The notes: generated from the letters alone by a model not told the origin. Shown: positions 11,441 through 23,304, counted from the stretch's first letter. The stretch is DNA of 64,000 nucleotides from Anisodus tanguticus (GCA_034509755.1 CM067546.1:32386383-32450382); one strand, 5' to 3'. Made by a program: numbers and translations.

Positions 11441-12980
11441 TCAACTTCTTTCATGCTTTGTTTAAAGCGATAAACTCCGATTCCATCATGAATCGGCTGA
11501 TGCAAGCTTACTTAGAGGATTTTCAAAGACCCACCTTACACATTTACTTGAGGCTTTGGTGTTCTTTATATCTGATGTCCAGTTTGGATCACTGTGTTCT
11601 CCCAGAACCGATGGACATCCAAAATACCATAATCCATAGATAAGCGAATATTTCAGATATCGTCATATCCAACTTAACGCCATTTATTGATCATTTTTAA
11701 AAACAACGAGTGAACCTTAGTTCAACTGATCTACTTTGTAGACTGATACCAGGTCGGTTGTAGTGTGTAACATACATTGAACTACATGTGACCTGCACAT
11801 ATCGCTCCTTGTATATGGGTGCACCATGATTCCAATAAGTTATAGGATTCATATCCATTAGTGGCTTTAACGAGACTGTCAACTACCTCACAAATGAGTT
11901 TGGAATTAGACCAGTCCGTTAGATGTCTTAGAAATCTCAATTCCTACGATGTCATCTGTGATACCCATATCTTTCATATCGAGACTTTTGTTTCAATATG
12001 ACTTCCATATTCAAACTGTTGGTTTTCTAACTTCAGAGTCAATGTTTCTGTTGTCAGATTCATTGTTTCTGTTTTACCTGAAACTTCCAAGACCAAAATG
12101 TAAACATTTCAGGGACCAAAATGAAAGTTCAGGAAGAAGCCCAACAGTCCAACAAACCAACTCTGATCCTCCCCTTCCAACTCTCCGGTTAAGAAGGTTG
12201 TTTCAACATTCATGTCACGCAAGACTGCAATGGCCTTGGATGTTAAGCTATTCACAGGGGAGCACATGTACAAGTATCCGAGTCCTTATAATCGTTCGTA
12301 GATCCATCTACTTTGCACTCACTTTTGAGTATCCACTTTCACAACCCAAAGGCTTTTTTCCCGGAGGAAGGTCAACCATTACACAAGTATGGTTCTATAT
12401 GATGGAATCTATTTCTTTCTCTATAGCTTCTTTCCAAAGCAGTGCTTCTGGAGATGACAATTCTTTGTTAATTGTCCATGGTTCATTCTCAACCATACAA
12501 GCTAGAAGGCCTGGAACAAGTCTTTGTCCCCTTTTTGCTCATTCTCGGTTCAACATCTAAAATCCCTGAGTTATGTAGATCTGGAATATTAAGTTCCGGA
12601 TAGTCAGCAACTTCCGAGTCCTGTAGATACGGAACGTCTAGTTTCGAACAATCAGGCACTCGCGGGTTCTTGTTAACCTCGAGCAATTACTTCTTTTTCC
12701 TTTTCAAGGAAAGTTATCGTCAAAGAATTCAGAATCATTTGACACCAAGAGGCGATAAGCACTACTGTTATTTGCAGATCCAGTGGATATGCAATTTACA
12801 GTCTTAGGTCCAACTTGACCTATTTCGGTATTCCAACCTCTACCAAGCCACCCCACAACACAACATTTGTATGTGGGATCCTTTCCATATTTCACACGGA
12901 GGGTTATCCTTATCCTTATGCGTAGTTCTGATAGAATTGCATTAGCGGTAAGGATTTCCTTGCCCCACATATTTTTGGGC
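11440..12980 (-). pseudogene. Copia A pol remnant: integrase C-term, reverse transcriptase, RNase H
   Basis: Read on the minus strand, this holds broken pieces of a Tork-like copia polyprotein. Integrase C-terminus: 12704-12970, MWGKEILTANAIL then VGPKTVNC...NNSSAYRLLV. Reverse transcriptase start: about 12240-12350, with CKVDGS followed by a disrupted YKARLV block. Reverse transcriptase end: 11697-11882, HGAPIYKERYVQV...YVTHYNRPGI. RNase H: about 11440-11500, SMMESEFIALNKA. Stops and frameshifts separate every block. The 203-residue open frame on the plus strand at 11949-12560 is antisense to this and not a gene. Confidence 0.8.
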
Positions 12981-14735
12981 GTACAGCTTTGCGCTTGGCT
13001 AACACTGTTAGACTGATGTGAGTAATGACCAGTCAGTTGGTGAACGATGCTTCACATTCTCCCCCTCTATCACTACGAACTTCTCAATCCGTAGGCTTAG
13101 TTGATTTTCCAACTTCTGCTTTGTAGCGCTTATCCTCTTCAACACCTTCATCTTTGCTTTTTAACAAACAAAGGATGCAATACGTTGTACCATTGTCTCC
13201 CCCTTATTTTGTATAAACTTCAAATCACCCATGTAAGTGTGACTAAGTTCTAGAGGAGCGGTGATTCTTTCGCTATTCCCTTGACGGAATGGAAAGGTGA
13301 TTTTGCCTTTTCGCCTACCTCACATTCATTTTGAGGGTTTATGTTAATAGAAGGCAACAATCTCAGCTTTGTTAGCATTTGAATGACTTTCTATTTAACG
13401 TGTCTTAATCTATGATGGCATAGATGCATGGATTATAAATATATCATTCATTTAGCTACAGACATACTGTACCATTCTTAGTTATTACAAACATGTTGGA
13501 CTAGTCTCAAACCAGCTTGACTAACAACGTCCCTTAAACCAAGTTTCGGACATGTATCATCTCCTTTTAGAGTGATCCCATTCCCTGAAGTCCTTTTGAG
13601 GATAACCTCTCTAACCCCTTCTACTTTAGAGGTGGCGTTGCTTCACATGAACAACCTCTTTCTCGTGGTTAGGGTGTAACTGGATCATATGTGATCTGGA
13701 TACTCTGGCCCACTCCAGTTGCTTTGGCAGACTGAGTGTCCAATTTCTTTTCTGCCTTTCCTTTGGCCTTTAGATCATTTAAGAACTGAAAACTCTGGCC
13801 CACCTCAATAGGTGTCCATGACTTTTCTGCCTTACTTTTGTCTTTCAGATCATTTAAGACCTGGAATTCTGGCCCGCTCCAGTCGCCTATAGGCTTTGTA
13901 CGACTGAGTGTCCAAAATCATCCTATGAAATGAATTCTGGCCCACTCCAGTCGCCCGTAGGATTTCTACGACTGAGTGTCCAATATCATTTTATCAAATG
14001 AAGGATCTTCTGTCAAATAGTGTGACAGGGTCAACGTCTTAAGATAAGCCATTATCTTTTAGTCTTCTTCCCTTGAGATTGGTGCCTGGAAAATTCTTGG
14101 CTCTTACTTAAGAGTGGTAACAATTTTCGCACAGTCAGTGGATCTCTCTCCTTCGTATGTGCGAACATACTTTACACACTTTTAATTATTACACCCAAAA
14201 GAACAGATCTTTTACGTCATTGTTTACAATAGTCCAATCTTTAAACGGGGAGGAAGGTGAGATTAAACATCTGATTTTAAAGCGTAAGGAATATAAATTA
14301 TTTCGAGAAAACGTTTTCATATTCCTCCTTACTTTAAGCCCTTTTTAATCAGACATCATTTAATCTTATTCTTGACAAGGAAGAAAAAATTACTTATCCC
14401 AATTTCGAATTCTGGCCCATTTCACTCACTTCGTCGGACTGAGTGTCCATTTTCTCCTTACCATAATTCGGATCCTTTGTCTGGGAAAGATATAGGCCTT
14501 CGGCTACAAGATAAAACCACATCTTTAGCCTTCTCTTCTTGTCGCAGTTGACATCCTCAGCCTCTCATGGACGCTTGTTCCCACCACTCTCGGGAGCGAT
14601 GACACCATGAACACCTTGACCTTCAACAGCATAATCAAAACTCTCTTCTACCAGAAAACCATAGCCATAGCCAGATTTGATCACACAACTGTTGACCGAC
14701 ATCTTTCGAACACTAATACAATCTAGTCTTAAAAT
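12981..14735 (-). pseudogene. Copia A gag/protease/integrase N-terminal region, heavily decayed
   Basis: This stretch lies between the integrase C-terminus and the 5' LTR, so it should hold gag, protease and the integrase core. No long frame survives on the minus strand. Scattered short minus-strand stretches are plausible but I cannot name domains with confidence. A family of imperfect repeats occupies 13703-14449. The only plus-strand frame (14157-14348) has no family resemblance. Confidence 0.5.
13703..14449 (-). repeat. Dispersed imperfect repeat, about five copies, inside copia A
   Basis: On the plus strand a block starting TCTGGCCCACTCCAG and ending CGACTGAGTGTCCAA recurs at about 13703-13742, 13866-13912, 13934-13983 and 14410-14449, with a shorter relative at 13791-13820. 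Spacing varies from about 20 to 430 bp. The copies share the flanks and differ in the middle. This is not seen in the other copia elements of the window. Confidence 0.75.
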
Positions 14736-15827
14736 TGTTGGATATGTAAAGCAGTACGGGAAGTAAATAAATATTACAAGTGTTCGAAATGATAAACAAA
14801 CAAGCCAATATTATAATTTCCGCTAGCTGGTTGAATCTTGAAAACCTGAAATCAAGAAACACTAAATCTAAATTGTTACAATTGTGGCTGAGTCGAGAGA
14901 TAGCTCTATGTCTTTAAGACAAGATTGCCCCGTATATATGCTTTTACGTTAACAGATAATAGTCTGCCAAGATAAAACAACAACTAATCAACACTACAAA
15001 GCAAATAGGTTGATTCTGACGAAGAAAACAAACACGAAAAGACTTGCTGAAGAATGGAAAAGGAATGAAGAGTTTTATGTTTGTCCACTGTTTCTGCTCA
15101 CGTTTTTGGAATGAGTTTCTCTTGTTTTCGTTCTCTCTTCTGTTTGTGTCTTTTTATCATCTCAACAATTGAGCCAAAAGCTTCAATATATAGTATAAGG
15201 AGATGGACTTCTCAACTGCCAACTAATGGCTGTTAATAGCCAAGTAATGGCCATTAGTGATGAGTTAATCAGCCAAGTAAATGACTGATTTAATGTGCAA
15301 CATAAATGAGCTTTTAGGGAGGAGTTATGTGCAGATTAATGGAGTTTTAACGCTCCAAAAACCAACCCAAACGGCATGCAGAATAATTTAGGACCAAAAA
15401 GATAATATCAGAAGAAGTCCAAAGCCCAAGACCCGAGCCCAGACAGGACGAGCGGGGGGCGGGGCGTGGACATAGCCTCAAACCCAAGCTCATCTAGGTC
15501 CTCCCTTCTTCAAACACTTGGGTTACCCCTTGGGTTCCCAAACCCTTAGCCAATTTTGAGAATTATAAAGAGAACAATTCTTCCTTTTCCCACCGATGTG
15601 GTAGATTTGTCCCACACCATATTTTCATGCCTCAAACACCTTACTTCGTGCACTAATATCTCTTTCATTTCTTAACGAAATTTGACGATCCTTGGCCCTA
15701 CGGTCATATACTCACTTAGTAGATTATGCACGTGTGAAGAGACAAATCCTCCAACATGCGGAACCCTAGTATTTAAGTCATTAAATATGGGTGGACGCAC
15801 CTCCCCACCAAAGGCAGATTTCCAACA
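14736..15827 (-). repeat. 5' LTR of copia A
   Basis: A 1092-bp LTR whose plus-strand ends are TGTTGGATATG and GATTTCCAACA. Similar along its length to 9389-10532, with an extra short segment at about 15257-15290 and a deletion in the G/C-rich part at about 15380-15460. Confidence 0.95.
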
Positions 15828-16390
15828 GTAAACATTCCAAAGAACAGCTTTATATGCTGGCTTGTCATGCACAAGATACTGTTGACAAGGGATAGACAGA
15901 AGACGATGGGTGTATGCCAAGAGAAAGTTTGCTTTATGTGTGGAGACTACATGTTTTTCAAGTGTGCATTTTCACAAGCTTTCTTAATGGATACTATGAC
16001 ATGGATGCAAATATAACTTAGTAGGGATGATTGTACAGACATTTGGAGCAGTATTGCAAGAAGAGCTAGAGGAAGAATCGGCAGAGCATTCTTATGGTCA
16101 CTAGTGGCTGCAACAATATACCTTCTATGGATGGCAAGGAATGAGGCATTGTGGAAACATAGAGTTTCTAGACCACAACTGGTGGGTGAAAGGGTGAGTA
16201 AAGACTACGGGCATATGATTTTTGCTATAATAGGAAGAAGAAATGTAAAGATAGACAGTGGATAGAGAAACTATATAATCAGTAGAATAGCATGGCAAGA
16301 TTAGAAGACAGATAGAGTGTGTGTTTGTTGTATTTTGTTGTTTGGTGATATCTAATAAAATGTTCGGCTGATCATTAAATTCAGAGGTCA
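15828..16390 (+). pseudogene. L1-type LINE ORF2, zinc-binding C-terminus and 3' end
   Basis: Immediately after copia A the interrupted LINE resumes. The plus strand encodes the reverse-transcriptase zinc-binding region (ICWLVMHKILLTRDRQ, about 15850; a Met-Cys-Gly at about 15940) and the usual tail (SLVAATIYLLWMARNEALW, about 16095-16155). Frame is lost in several places. The element probably ends near an AATAAAATG at about 16353-16361; I see no clean poly(A) tail or target duplication for the LINE. Confidence 0.85.
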
Positions 16391-16941
16391 AATTATATTT
16401 GCTACCCCAATCCTTGATGGCCGGATGTATTCGAAAATAGATTTGGGTAAGGCCAGGTATTTAGTGTTGTAGTAAGTATGATTTAAAAGTAATTTCAGTT
16501 CACTAGTTTAGGTCAGGTATTTACGTTCCAAGAAAGAAGAATATTTAAGAAAATGAACTCAAAATCATAACCTAAACATCTTTTATTTACTAGCTTTGAA
16601 GTTTTCGCCATTTGCTTTTGATTTTAGTAAAAAATAATTATTCGCAAGTCTTGTTATGACTGCGGAAAGAAGCATCTTCCATTCATCTTAATCTAGGCTG
16701 ATCTTTGTTCTGTTGATGATCGAGATGTTGTGTGTGCCCAAGCCAAAATAATAAGAGGAGATCTAAGAATGTAACTATTTATTCGGAATGTGGAATAAAG
16801 GCCGTTAAAGGATGTAGTTACTTTTTCTAATAGTTAGCTAAAATTTCATTATGTTTTGGTTATTAGTTATATTTAGGCAAAAGAAAAGCTTATTTTTTTA
16901 GAAAAGATGAAGCTTGCTATAGTGACCTAAGATGAAGTTTT
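16391..16941. other. AT-rich spacer between LINE and copia B
   Basis: About 550 bp without a supported gene or named repeat. It separates the two copia elements of the same family, which lie in opposite orientation. Confidence 0.5.
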
Positions 16942-17868
16942 TGTTGGAAATTTACCTTTGGCGGGAGTTGCGTCCAACAAACTTTAATGACTTAAACACT
17001 AGTGTTCCGCATGTTGAAAACTTCGTTTCTTCACACATGCATAATCTACTAAGTAAGTAGATGACCGTAGGGCCAAGGATCGTCAAACATCGTTGAGAAA
17101 TGAAAGAGATATTGGTCCACGAAGTGAGGTGTTTGAAGCATGGAAAAGTGTGGTATTTAGACCAATCCTCCCTCATCGGTGGGGGAAGAAAGATTTGTTT
17201 AGTTTATAAGTCTCAAAATTGGCTTGGGGTTTGGGACCCCAAGGGGTATCCCATGTGTTTAAAGGAGGGAGGACCTAGATGTGCTTCGGTTCGAGGATAA
17301 GCCCACACGCGCACCGCCGCCCGCCCGCCCGATCCGGGCTCAGGTCGTGGGTCGTGAGCTTCTTAATATGCACTCAATTCAGTCATTTATTTTTCCTGAA
17401 TAACTCTCCCTAAAAGCTAATCTGTTGCACATCATTTCACCATTTATTTTGGCTGAATTACTACCTCCATAATTGCCATTACTTGGCCAGTAACAGCAAT
17501 TATGTGGGCAGTTGGTAAGTCCTCTCCTTACAACTATATAATGAAGCCTTTTACAAACGAAATCAGATTCTTCCTACTACTTTCTAGAATCATTTCATTA
17601 CTCAAAATTCTTCAAAGTAACACTTGAGTTTCCTTTGCTCATTTGTTGAGTTGCTATTTTATCTTAGAGAGACTATTGTCCAGAACGTAGAAAGGATATA
17701 TAAGGGGAAATCTTGTCTTAAAGACAGAGTGCCATCACTCGACTCAGCATATCAAAATTGTTCCAGTTTCTTATTCCAGTTCATTGAATTTTCAGTTTGT
17801 TATAATTTTATTGTGTTGTAATACTTAGCAGTTACTTATTTCCGTTTCCTGCACCATTGTAACCAACA
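16942..17868 (+). repeat. 5' LTR of copia B
   Basis: Starts TGTTGGAAATTTACC and ends TGTAACCAACA; 927 bp. It is related to the inverted LTRs of copia A (shared blocks around TAGTAAGTAGATTATCC-like and GGGATACCCC-like sequence, read in reverse). It contains a CCGCCCGCCCGCCC-type G/C run at about 17318-17332. Confidence 0.85.
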
Positions 17869-17908
17869 AGTTTAAGACAAGATTAGCTTGCTATAACTGC
17901 TTAGTAAC

Positions 17909-18827
17909 ATGACTGGAAACACCTTTGATTCCGCTGCTGCTGCTGCTGCCACTCAACAATTCTGCCCTCTCTCCTGTTGTCGCTACTGTTCAAGGCAACT
18001 TCTCTGCCTTCCTCACTGCTGCCCAAGGCACGTCCAGTGCCTTTACTGCTCCACTCTTCGCATTCCACCATGAACGCCCTGATAGAAATCAAAAGCTTGA
18101 TAAAAATCATGGTGCACCCGTATGCCAGGAGCGATATGCACAGGTGATCGGTAGTTTGATGTACATAACAAACTGCACCCGACCTGATATTGCTTATGCA
18201 GTAAATAAGTTATCTAGATTTACCCATAATCTAAGTGATGCTCATTGGAAGGTGTTGAATTGGATATTACAATACCTAAAACACACGTTAACTTACGGGT
18301 TACATTATTCGAGATATCCAGCTGTACTAGAGGGGTACAGTGATGCAAACTGGATAACTGATATAGAGAACACCAAGTCCACTAGTGGGTATGTATTTAC
18401 AATTGGTGGTGGGGCTGTGTCTTGGAAATCCTCTAAGCAAACTTGCATCGCCCGATCCACAATGGAATCAGAGTTTATCGCTTTAGACAAAGCAGGAGAA
18501 GAAGCTGAGTGGCTTCATGACTTCTTAGAGGATGTTCCGTGTTGGAACAAACTCGTACCTTCTGTAATGATCCACTGCGACAGCCAGTCGACTCTAGGAA
18601 GGGCACGAAATGCTATGTACAACGGCAAGTCTCATCATATTCGACAGAGGCATAAGACCGTTAGGCAGCTGATCACCATGGGTATAATATCCATGGATTA
18701 CATAAAGTCAAAGGATAATATAGTAGACCCGCTGAATGATAATATAGCAGACCCGTTGACAAAGGGATTACCCAAATATCAGATGTTCTACCTGTCTAGG
18801 GGAATGGGCTTAAAACCCAAAGTATAA
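17909..18827 (+). pseudogene. Copia B gag-start / reverse transcriptase end / RNase H fusion
   Basis: A gag-like start (ATG 17909, MTGNTFDSAAAAAATQQ) runs into a second frame (17925-18827, 300 residues). This frame passes through a gag-like Ala/Ser stretch and an HHERPDRN block straight into the end of the copia reverse transcriptase (YAQVIGSLMYITNCTRPDIA) and the RNase H domain. The RNase H blocks are GYSDANWITD, STMESEFIALDKAGEEAEWL, IHCDSQSTLGRA and HIRQRHKTVRQLI, ending DPLTKGLPKYQMF and a stop at 18825. The RNase H frame is unbroken apart from a small duplication, DPLNDNIADPL. Without protease, integrase and the polymerase palm it cannot be autonomous. RNase H motifs place it in a Tork-like clade. 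Confidence 0.85.
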
Positions 18828-19457
18828 GGACCAATATGGTGGTAACCCAACCTTACTGACTGGAGATCCCAGGAATTTGGTTCAATGGGAAAACTAAGTT
18901 GTAAAGGTTCAGTTGATCGCTTCAGTGGAAGCATGAGAACTTCGGATAGTGATTTCTGTAAAGAAACACCAAATCCAAAGTCGTTCCCGCAATAGACGTT
19001 AAGTGCTATCTTCAGTGTGGGTAAATGTTAAGTTTTTAAAACCTTTAATGATCCTCAACAGTTGAGGTTAGGTTTAGGGAAACTTTTAATGGTTCCTAAC
19101 ACTTTTGAAGTGGGGTATAACAGGATACCTTATAGGAGATCACCTATTTAAGTGCGAGGACAGGCCACCTCAAATGAACGCACTTAAAAATCCAAGAAGT
19201 TGTCCACGGCCACAACGGACAAAACATTACGAAGAAAAGAGTAAGGGAATTTGTTGTGTTGGTACTATTGACTTGGCTTACATTAAACACTGACGGTTCA
19301 AGACATCACGTTCACCGCGCAGTAAGTAAGTCCGATGGTATTTAACTATGGAAGGTTCAAAGATGAAGCTACCTCTCCTTATGCAACATCGGTCCGCTGA
19401 AATATTGCTGGGAAAAGGCACCATGTGAGTGCGCCAAAATCTCTTTCAAAAGGGGAT
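18828..19457 (+). other. Copia B 3' internal tract ending in polypurine tract
   Basis: A 630-bp non-coding tract between the pol stop and the 3' LTR. It matches the corresponding part of copia A and ends in the polypurine tract. A short shared frame at 19105-19293 has no family resemblance. Confidence 0.7.
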
Positions 19458-20220
19458 TGTTGGAAATTTGCCTTTGGCGGGAGTTGCGTCCAACCATCTT
19501 TAATGACTTAAACACTAGTGTTCCATATGTTGGAAACTTCAGTTCTTCACACGTGTATAATCTACTAAGTAAGTAGATGATCGTAGGGCCAAGGATCGTC
19601 AAATTTCGTTGAGAAATGAAAGAGATATTGGTCCACGAAGTGAGGTGTTTGAAGCATGGAAAAGTGTTGTATTTAGATCAATCCTCCCTCATCGGTGGGG
19701 GAAGAAAGATTTGTTTAGTTTATAAGTCTCAAAATTGGCTTGGGGTTTGGGACACCAAGAGGTATCCCATGTGTTTAAAAGAGGGAGGACCTAGATGTGC
19801 TTCGGTTCGAGGATACGCCCACACGCGCGCCGCCCGGTCCGGGATCGGGTCTCGGGTGGTGGGCTTCTTCTTGTATTATCTTTTTGGACCCAAATTGCTT
19901 TATATTGGCTGAATCAAATTCTTCCTACTACTTTCTAGCATCATTTCATTACTCAAAATTTTTCAAAGTAACACTTGAGTTTCCTTTGCTCATTTGTTGA
20001 GTTGTTGTTTTATCTTAGGGAGACTATTGTCCAGAACGTAGAAATGATATATACGGGACAATCTTGTCTTAAAGACAGAGTGCCATCACTAGACTCAGCA
20101 TATCAAAACTGTTCCAGTTTCTTATTCCAGTTCATTGAAATTTCAGTATTTTGTAATCTCATTATGTTGTAATACTTAGCAGTTACTTATTTCCGTTTCC
20201 TGCATAATTATAACCGAACA
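19458..20220 (+). repeat. 3' LTR of copia B
   Basis: Begins TGTTGGAAATTTGCC after the polypurine tract and parallels the 5' LTR, but it is 763 bp because a central stretch (about 17350-17560 of the 5' copy) is absent. Its terminus reads ATAACCGAACA, one step from the expected CCAACA. Confidence 0.85.
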
Positions 20221-21242
20221 GGCTTTTCACATAATTCATAGTGGAATGCACCGAAGTCGCTAGCTCAAGACAAATCATTGTCAATGTCTTTCTTTTTCTC
20301 GCATCTTGTCTTGAGATATGCCGAAAAGGAAAAAAATAGTTTATTATTCTTATTCGTAAGAATATAAAATGTCTACTATATGATTGTGTTATAACTTGTC
20401 GTTTGGCTAACATGAATATGTAGCTATTATCATTATTATATTATATTTTATTTTGAATCTTCCCATTTAATTTCCCTCTTTTAGTCTCTTTTAATTATTA
20501 TATATGGACATGTGACATATGTTTCTCATCAGCGAGATGTTAGTACTCCTTCCACCTTATTTTTAATAAAACGAAAAATTTGACTGAAGAAAAAGTGAGT
20601 GGAACAAGTAAACTTAATTTAGTTAATAGTGGATTATCCATATTAGTGTAATGTTTATTGTTTGATATGAATGGGGTCACCTCAAAATCATATCTAGGAT
20701 CTCAACTTCTGATACACCTCATAGTGCTTCTCAAGTTTAATTCTGATTTAACCGAATTTTAGAACTAAATCAAACAAAAACTATATTTTTAAAAAAAAAG
20801 TGAATTTATATTTAAGACCGACAAAATCTAAATATATATAACTACTTTAGAACGAATAGAGTATAGGGAAGGAACATATGCCATTAAGAGAAAATAACAC
20901 CGTATGTCAAGCTTTTAGATTTACGCACATGCAAGTTTAATAAAATGAATGCTTCTTTAAAATTAATCGAGTTTCCACACGATACAACAGGACTAGTTGT
21001 TGGTTCAGGAAAATAATAAACTATACAACCTTCCCTAATGTGGCTTTTAAAAAGAAAGCTGAATACAAGATAATATTCCTAACTTGCTAAACTCTGTATT
21101 TATGTACTTGCCTTGTCCATACATGGAAACTGGAAAACCAATCTGTTTTTTCAAAGAAGCAACTTTAACGAGAGTGAATTCTAATCTGTAATTTTGAAGT
21201 TTGTGACTAGGATTTGTCCATGACTTTAACCACACATATATA
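20221..21242. other. Intergenic, no gene seen
   Basis: AT-rich DNA without a supported gene. At about 20545 a CTCCTTCCACCTTATTTTT run resembles one end of a Stowaway MITE, and a diverged opposite end may lie near 20860. That call is too weak to list on its own. Confidence 0.4.
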
Positions 21243-21715
21243 GGGTGGGTTTGATATGAAATTTGGAAAATATTTTTCAATTTTCTCATAGGTGGTTAGT
21301 TAAAATATTTTAAGAAAATAAATTTCTTAAAAATCATGTTGATGACTTTCCTAGAGAGACTAGAGAAAATAAATTCCGTAAGTGACACTCCAAAATTATT
21401 CTCTTTTCCACCCTAATGCACCCAACCCCCTACCCCTGCCACGCCTTGACCACCCCACCCCGCCATCCCCAACCAACAACCCCTGCTCCCTTCCCATAGT
21501 GTTTTCATAGATTATATATATATGTTTTTTGGGATAATATTATTTTTCTTACATACTGATCAAACATCAGGAAATATATAAATAAGAAAATCACTTACTT
21601 TTCAAGGAAATTGTAGGGTGAGGATTATCCAAGTCCATATAAGGAGTCCATGTTCCCATTTCATATCTGATATGAGACTCTTAATAGAAATATTTCCTTC
21701 TTACAAAACACACCC
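21243..21715. mobile_element. Putative MITE with diverged terminal inverted repeats
   Basis: The left end GGGTGGGTTTGATATGAA and the reverse complement of the right end, GGGTGTGTTTTGTAAGAAGG, are alike and continue into GGAAATATTTC-like sequence on both sides. The interior has a C-rich run (about 21410-21495). This pattern is common for Solanaceae MITEs of the type starting GGTGTGTTTGGTATGA. I see no clear target duplication, so this is moderate to low. Confidence 0.4.
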
Positions 21716-22947
21716 ATAATTTACACTAATCAATAATGGGGTTTTCATTTCTTGGTATGAAAAGGGTTTAATAAACATCCAAATCTCTTATGATATCGCA
21801 TTAATATCATAATCTGCACATCTTTTGTGTGTGTTCTTTTTGGATAATGAGATTAGGGGACCATTATAAAAAGATGTGTTTTAATTATTAAATCTAGCAG
21901 TCATAGGTGGAACCATTAAAAGTTCAGACTAATACTAATGCAACTGAGCTTCTTTTAGAACCCAAAACTACATTTTGCATTTGCTTGCAACTATTACATC
22001 CTAACTTTATATTAAAGCCTTAAGCCACCTTTTTATCTCATGCACAAAGTGAAATAGTTCCATTAATTTCCAGTAGTTTGTAATCTCTCCGTCGGCTAAT
22101 CCCTTTTTAGTGTAAATTGTATGTTTTTTCTTTGGATGTTAGTCATATACATAGATAGTGTAAATAATTTTTGTACTATTAATACATCTTAACATGTAGT
22201 ATCAAGATACTTGTCTTATTTTTTAAGTTACTAGTTTACTTATTACAAACTGTTACTTGTAGTTACATGGATCCGTTAGTGTATAATGTCTTTATAATTT
22301 AATGAATAGAAGTTATTAAACTATTATTCTTTCTCATTTTCTAGTTAAACTTAAGTGAGAATACATATGACTTAATTATGGTCAAGTGATAAATATTGTC
22401 GGTATGAAAAACACTATCTTATATTAATTGGTTTGATTAAATAATATCGAGTAAATTTTTGTTGTTACGAGGTTCATATCTCTATCTAATGCACAAAATT
22501 TCTATTACCGTTAGTTTGCTTGTGTATGAATAGAGGGAAAAGCAAATTAGTTCCATCACATCAACATCGTTGCAGCTTTGCTAATTCTTTCATCAGTCTG
22601 CCTATATAACGGATTTAAGGTTTCAACCTTCTAATTGAATGTGAACCCAAAAATATCGGAGTAGAGTTTTCCACAAAGTTGTACTCTTTGGTCACTATAA
22701 AAAAAGTGTGAGTAATCTCATTAAGCACTTTAAGAACCTTTTTCTTTTTAACACTGGGCCATATGATGACACAATCACTCCCATTAAAAAATGAAAAAAG
22801 TGGGTTTGTCTGATTCATGATGATGTGGAAGGTGTAGGGTGCTTCAACACTTTGGTAAAAACTAAAATGTGAGCTTAATATTTGGAAGAAGACTTATAGC
22901 ACAACAAAGAAAATTTTAAAAATAACCATTACATAACCAATGCAAAA
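21716..22947. other. Intergenic AT-rich DNA, no gene seen
   Basis: About 1.2 kb without an open frame resembling a known family and without recognisable repeat ends. Confidence 0.5.
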
Positions 22948-22955
22948 TATTTACG

Positions 22956-23136
22956 CAGGGGCGAACCAAGCATATTAGGTACCAAACTTATAAGGCGGAG
23001 TCTAAATTTATGTATAAAAATTTGTTAAAATTACAATAAATAGTAAACATGAACCCCTAACTTTAAAAGTATATTGGCTTCAATGAAAATCTTATAAGAT
23101 TGAACCCCTAAAGTTTAAATCTTGTATCCGTCTCTG
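22956..23136. mobile_element. hAT-like MITE, near-perfect 8-bp TSD
   Basis: A 181-bp element beginning CAGGGGCGAACCAAGC whose other end, reverse-complemented, is CAGAGACGGATACAAG. It is flanked by TATTTACG (22948-22955) and TATTTACA (23137-23144), an 8-bp target duplication with one mismatch. CAGRGGCGGA-type termini with an 8-bp duplication are typical of hAT-derived MITEs. Confidence 0.75.
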
Positions 23137-23304
23137 TATTTACACACCACCAAATCAAACAAATTATAGTTCAAGAACATAGGCGTCCCTGGTTTTCAGG
23201 GTAAGATGGGGTAGAGAAAATGCCTTGAGCCAATGTTCGAATACCAGACGCTACGACGCTGAAATAACCCATGTCATACTCCCAGGAAAAGCTCATACAA
23301 TTTT

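Larger units (their letters stand above)
9389..15827 (-). mobile_element. Copia element A, full-length but decayed, nested in the LINE
   Basis: A 6439-bp Ty1/copia element on the minus strand with LTRs at both ends and a perfect 5-bp target duplication GTAAA (9384-9388 and 15828-15832). In element orientation the 5' LTR is on the right and the 3' LTR on the left. The LINE reads up to 9388 and resumes at 15828, so insertion came after the LINE. The polypurine tract (minus strand CAAGAGGGGAT, about 10533-10543) abuts the 3' LTR. The sequence after the 5' LTR (ATTTTAAGACTAGATTG) is not the common TGGTATCAGAGC methionine-tRNA site. It belongs to the same family as element B at 16942-20220. Confidence 0.95.
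16942..20220 (+). mobile_element. Copia element B, internally deleted relative of A
   Basis: A 3279-bp element with LTRs at 16942-17868 (927 bp, ends TGTTGGAAATTT and GTAACCAACA) and 19458-20220 (763 bp, end decayed to ACCGAACA). A polypurine tract AAAAGGGGAT precedes the 3' LTR. The internal region is only about 1.6 kb and joins the start of gag to the end of reverse transcriptase plus RNase H, so integrase and most of the reverse transcriptase are gone. The 3' LTR lacks a central part of the 5' LTR. The flanks GTTTT (16937-16941) and GGCTT (20221-20225) are not a clear target duplication. Confidence 0.85.

Noticed and set aside
11949..12560. A 203-codon plus-strand open frame starting MSSVIPISFISRLLF.
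   Set aside because: It is antisense to the copia A pol remnant; the minus strand shows reverse-transcriptase blocks in this stretch and the plus-strand product resembles nothing.
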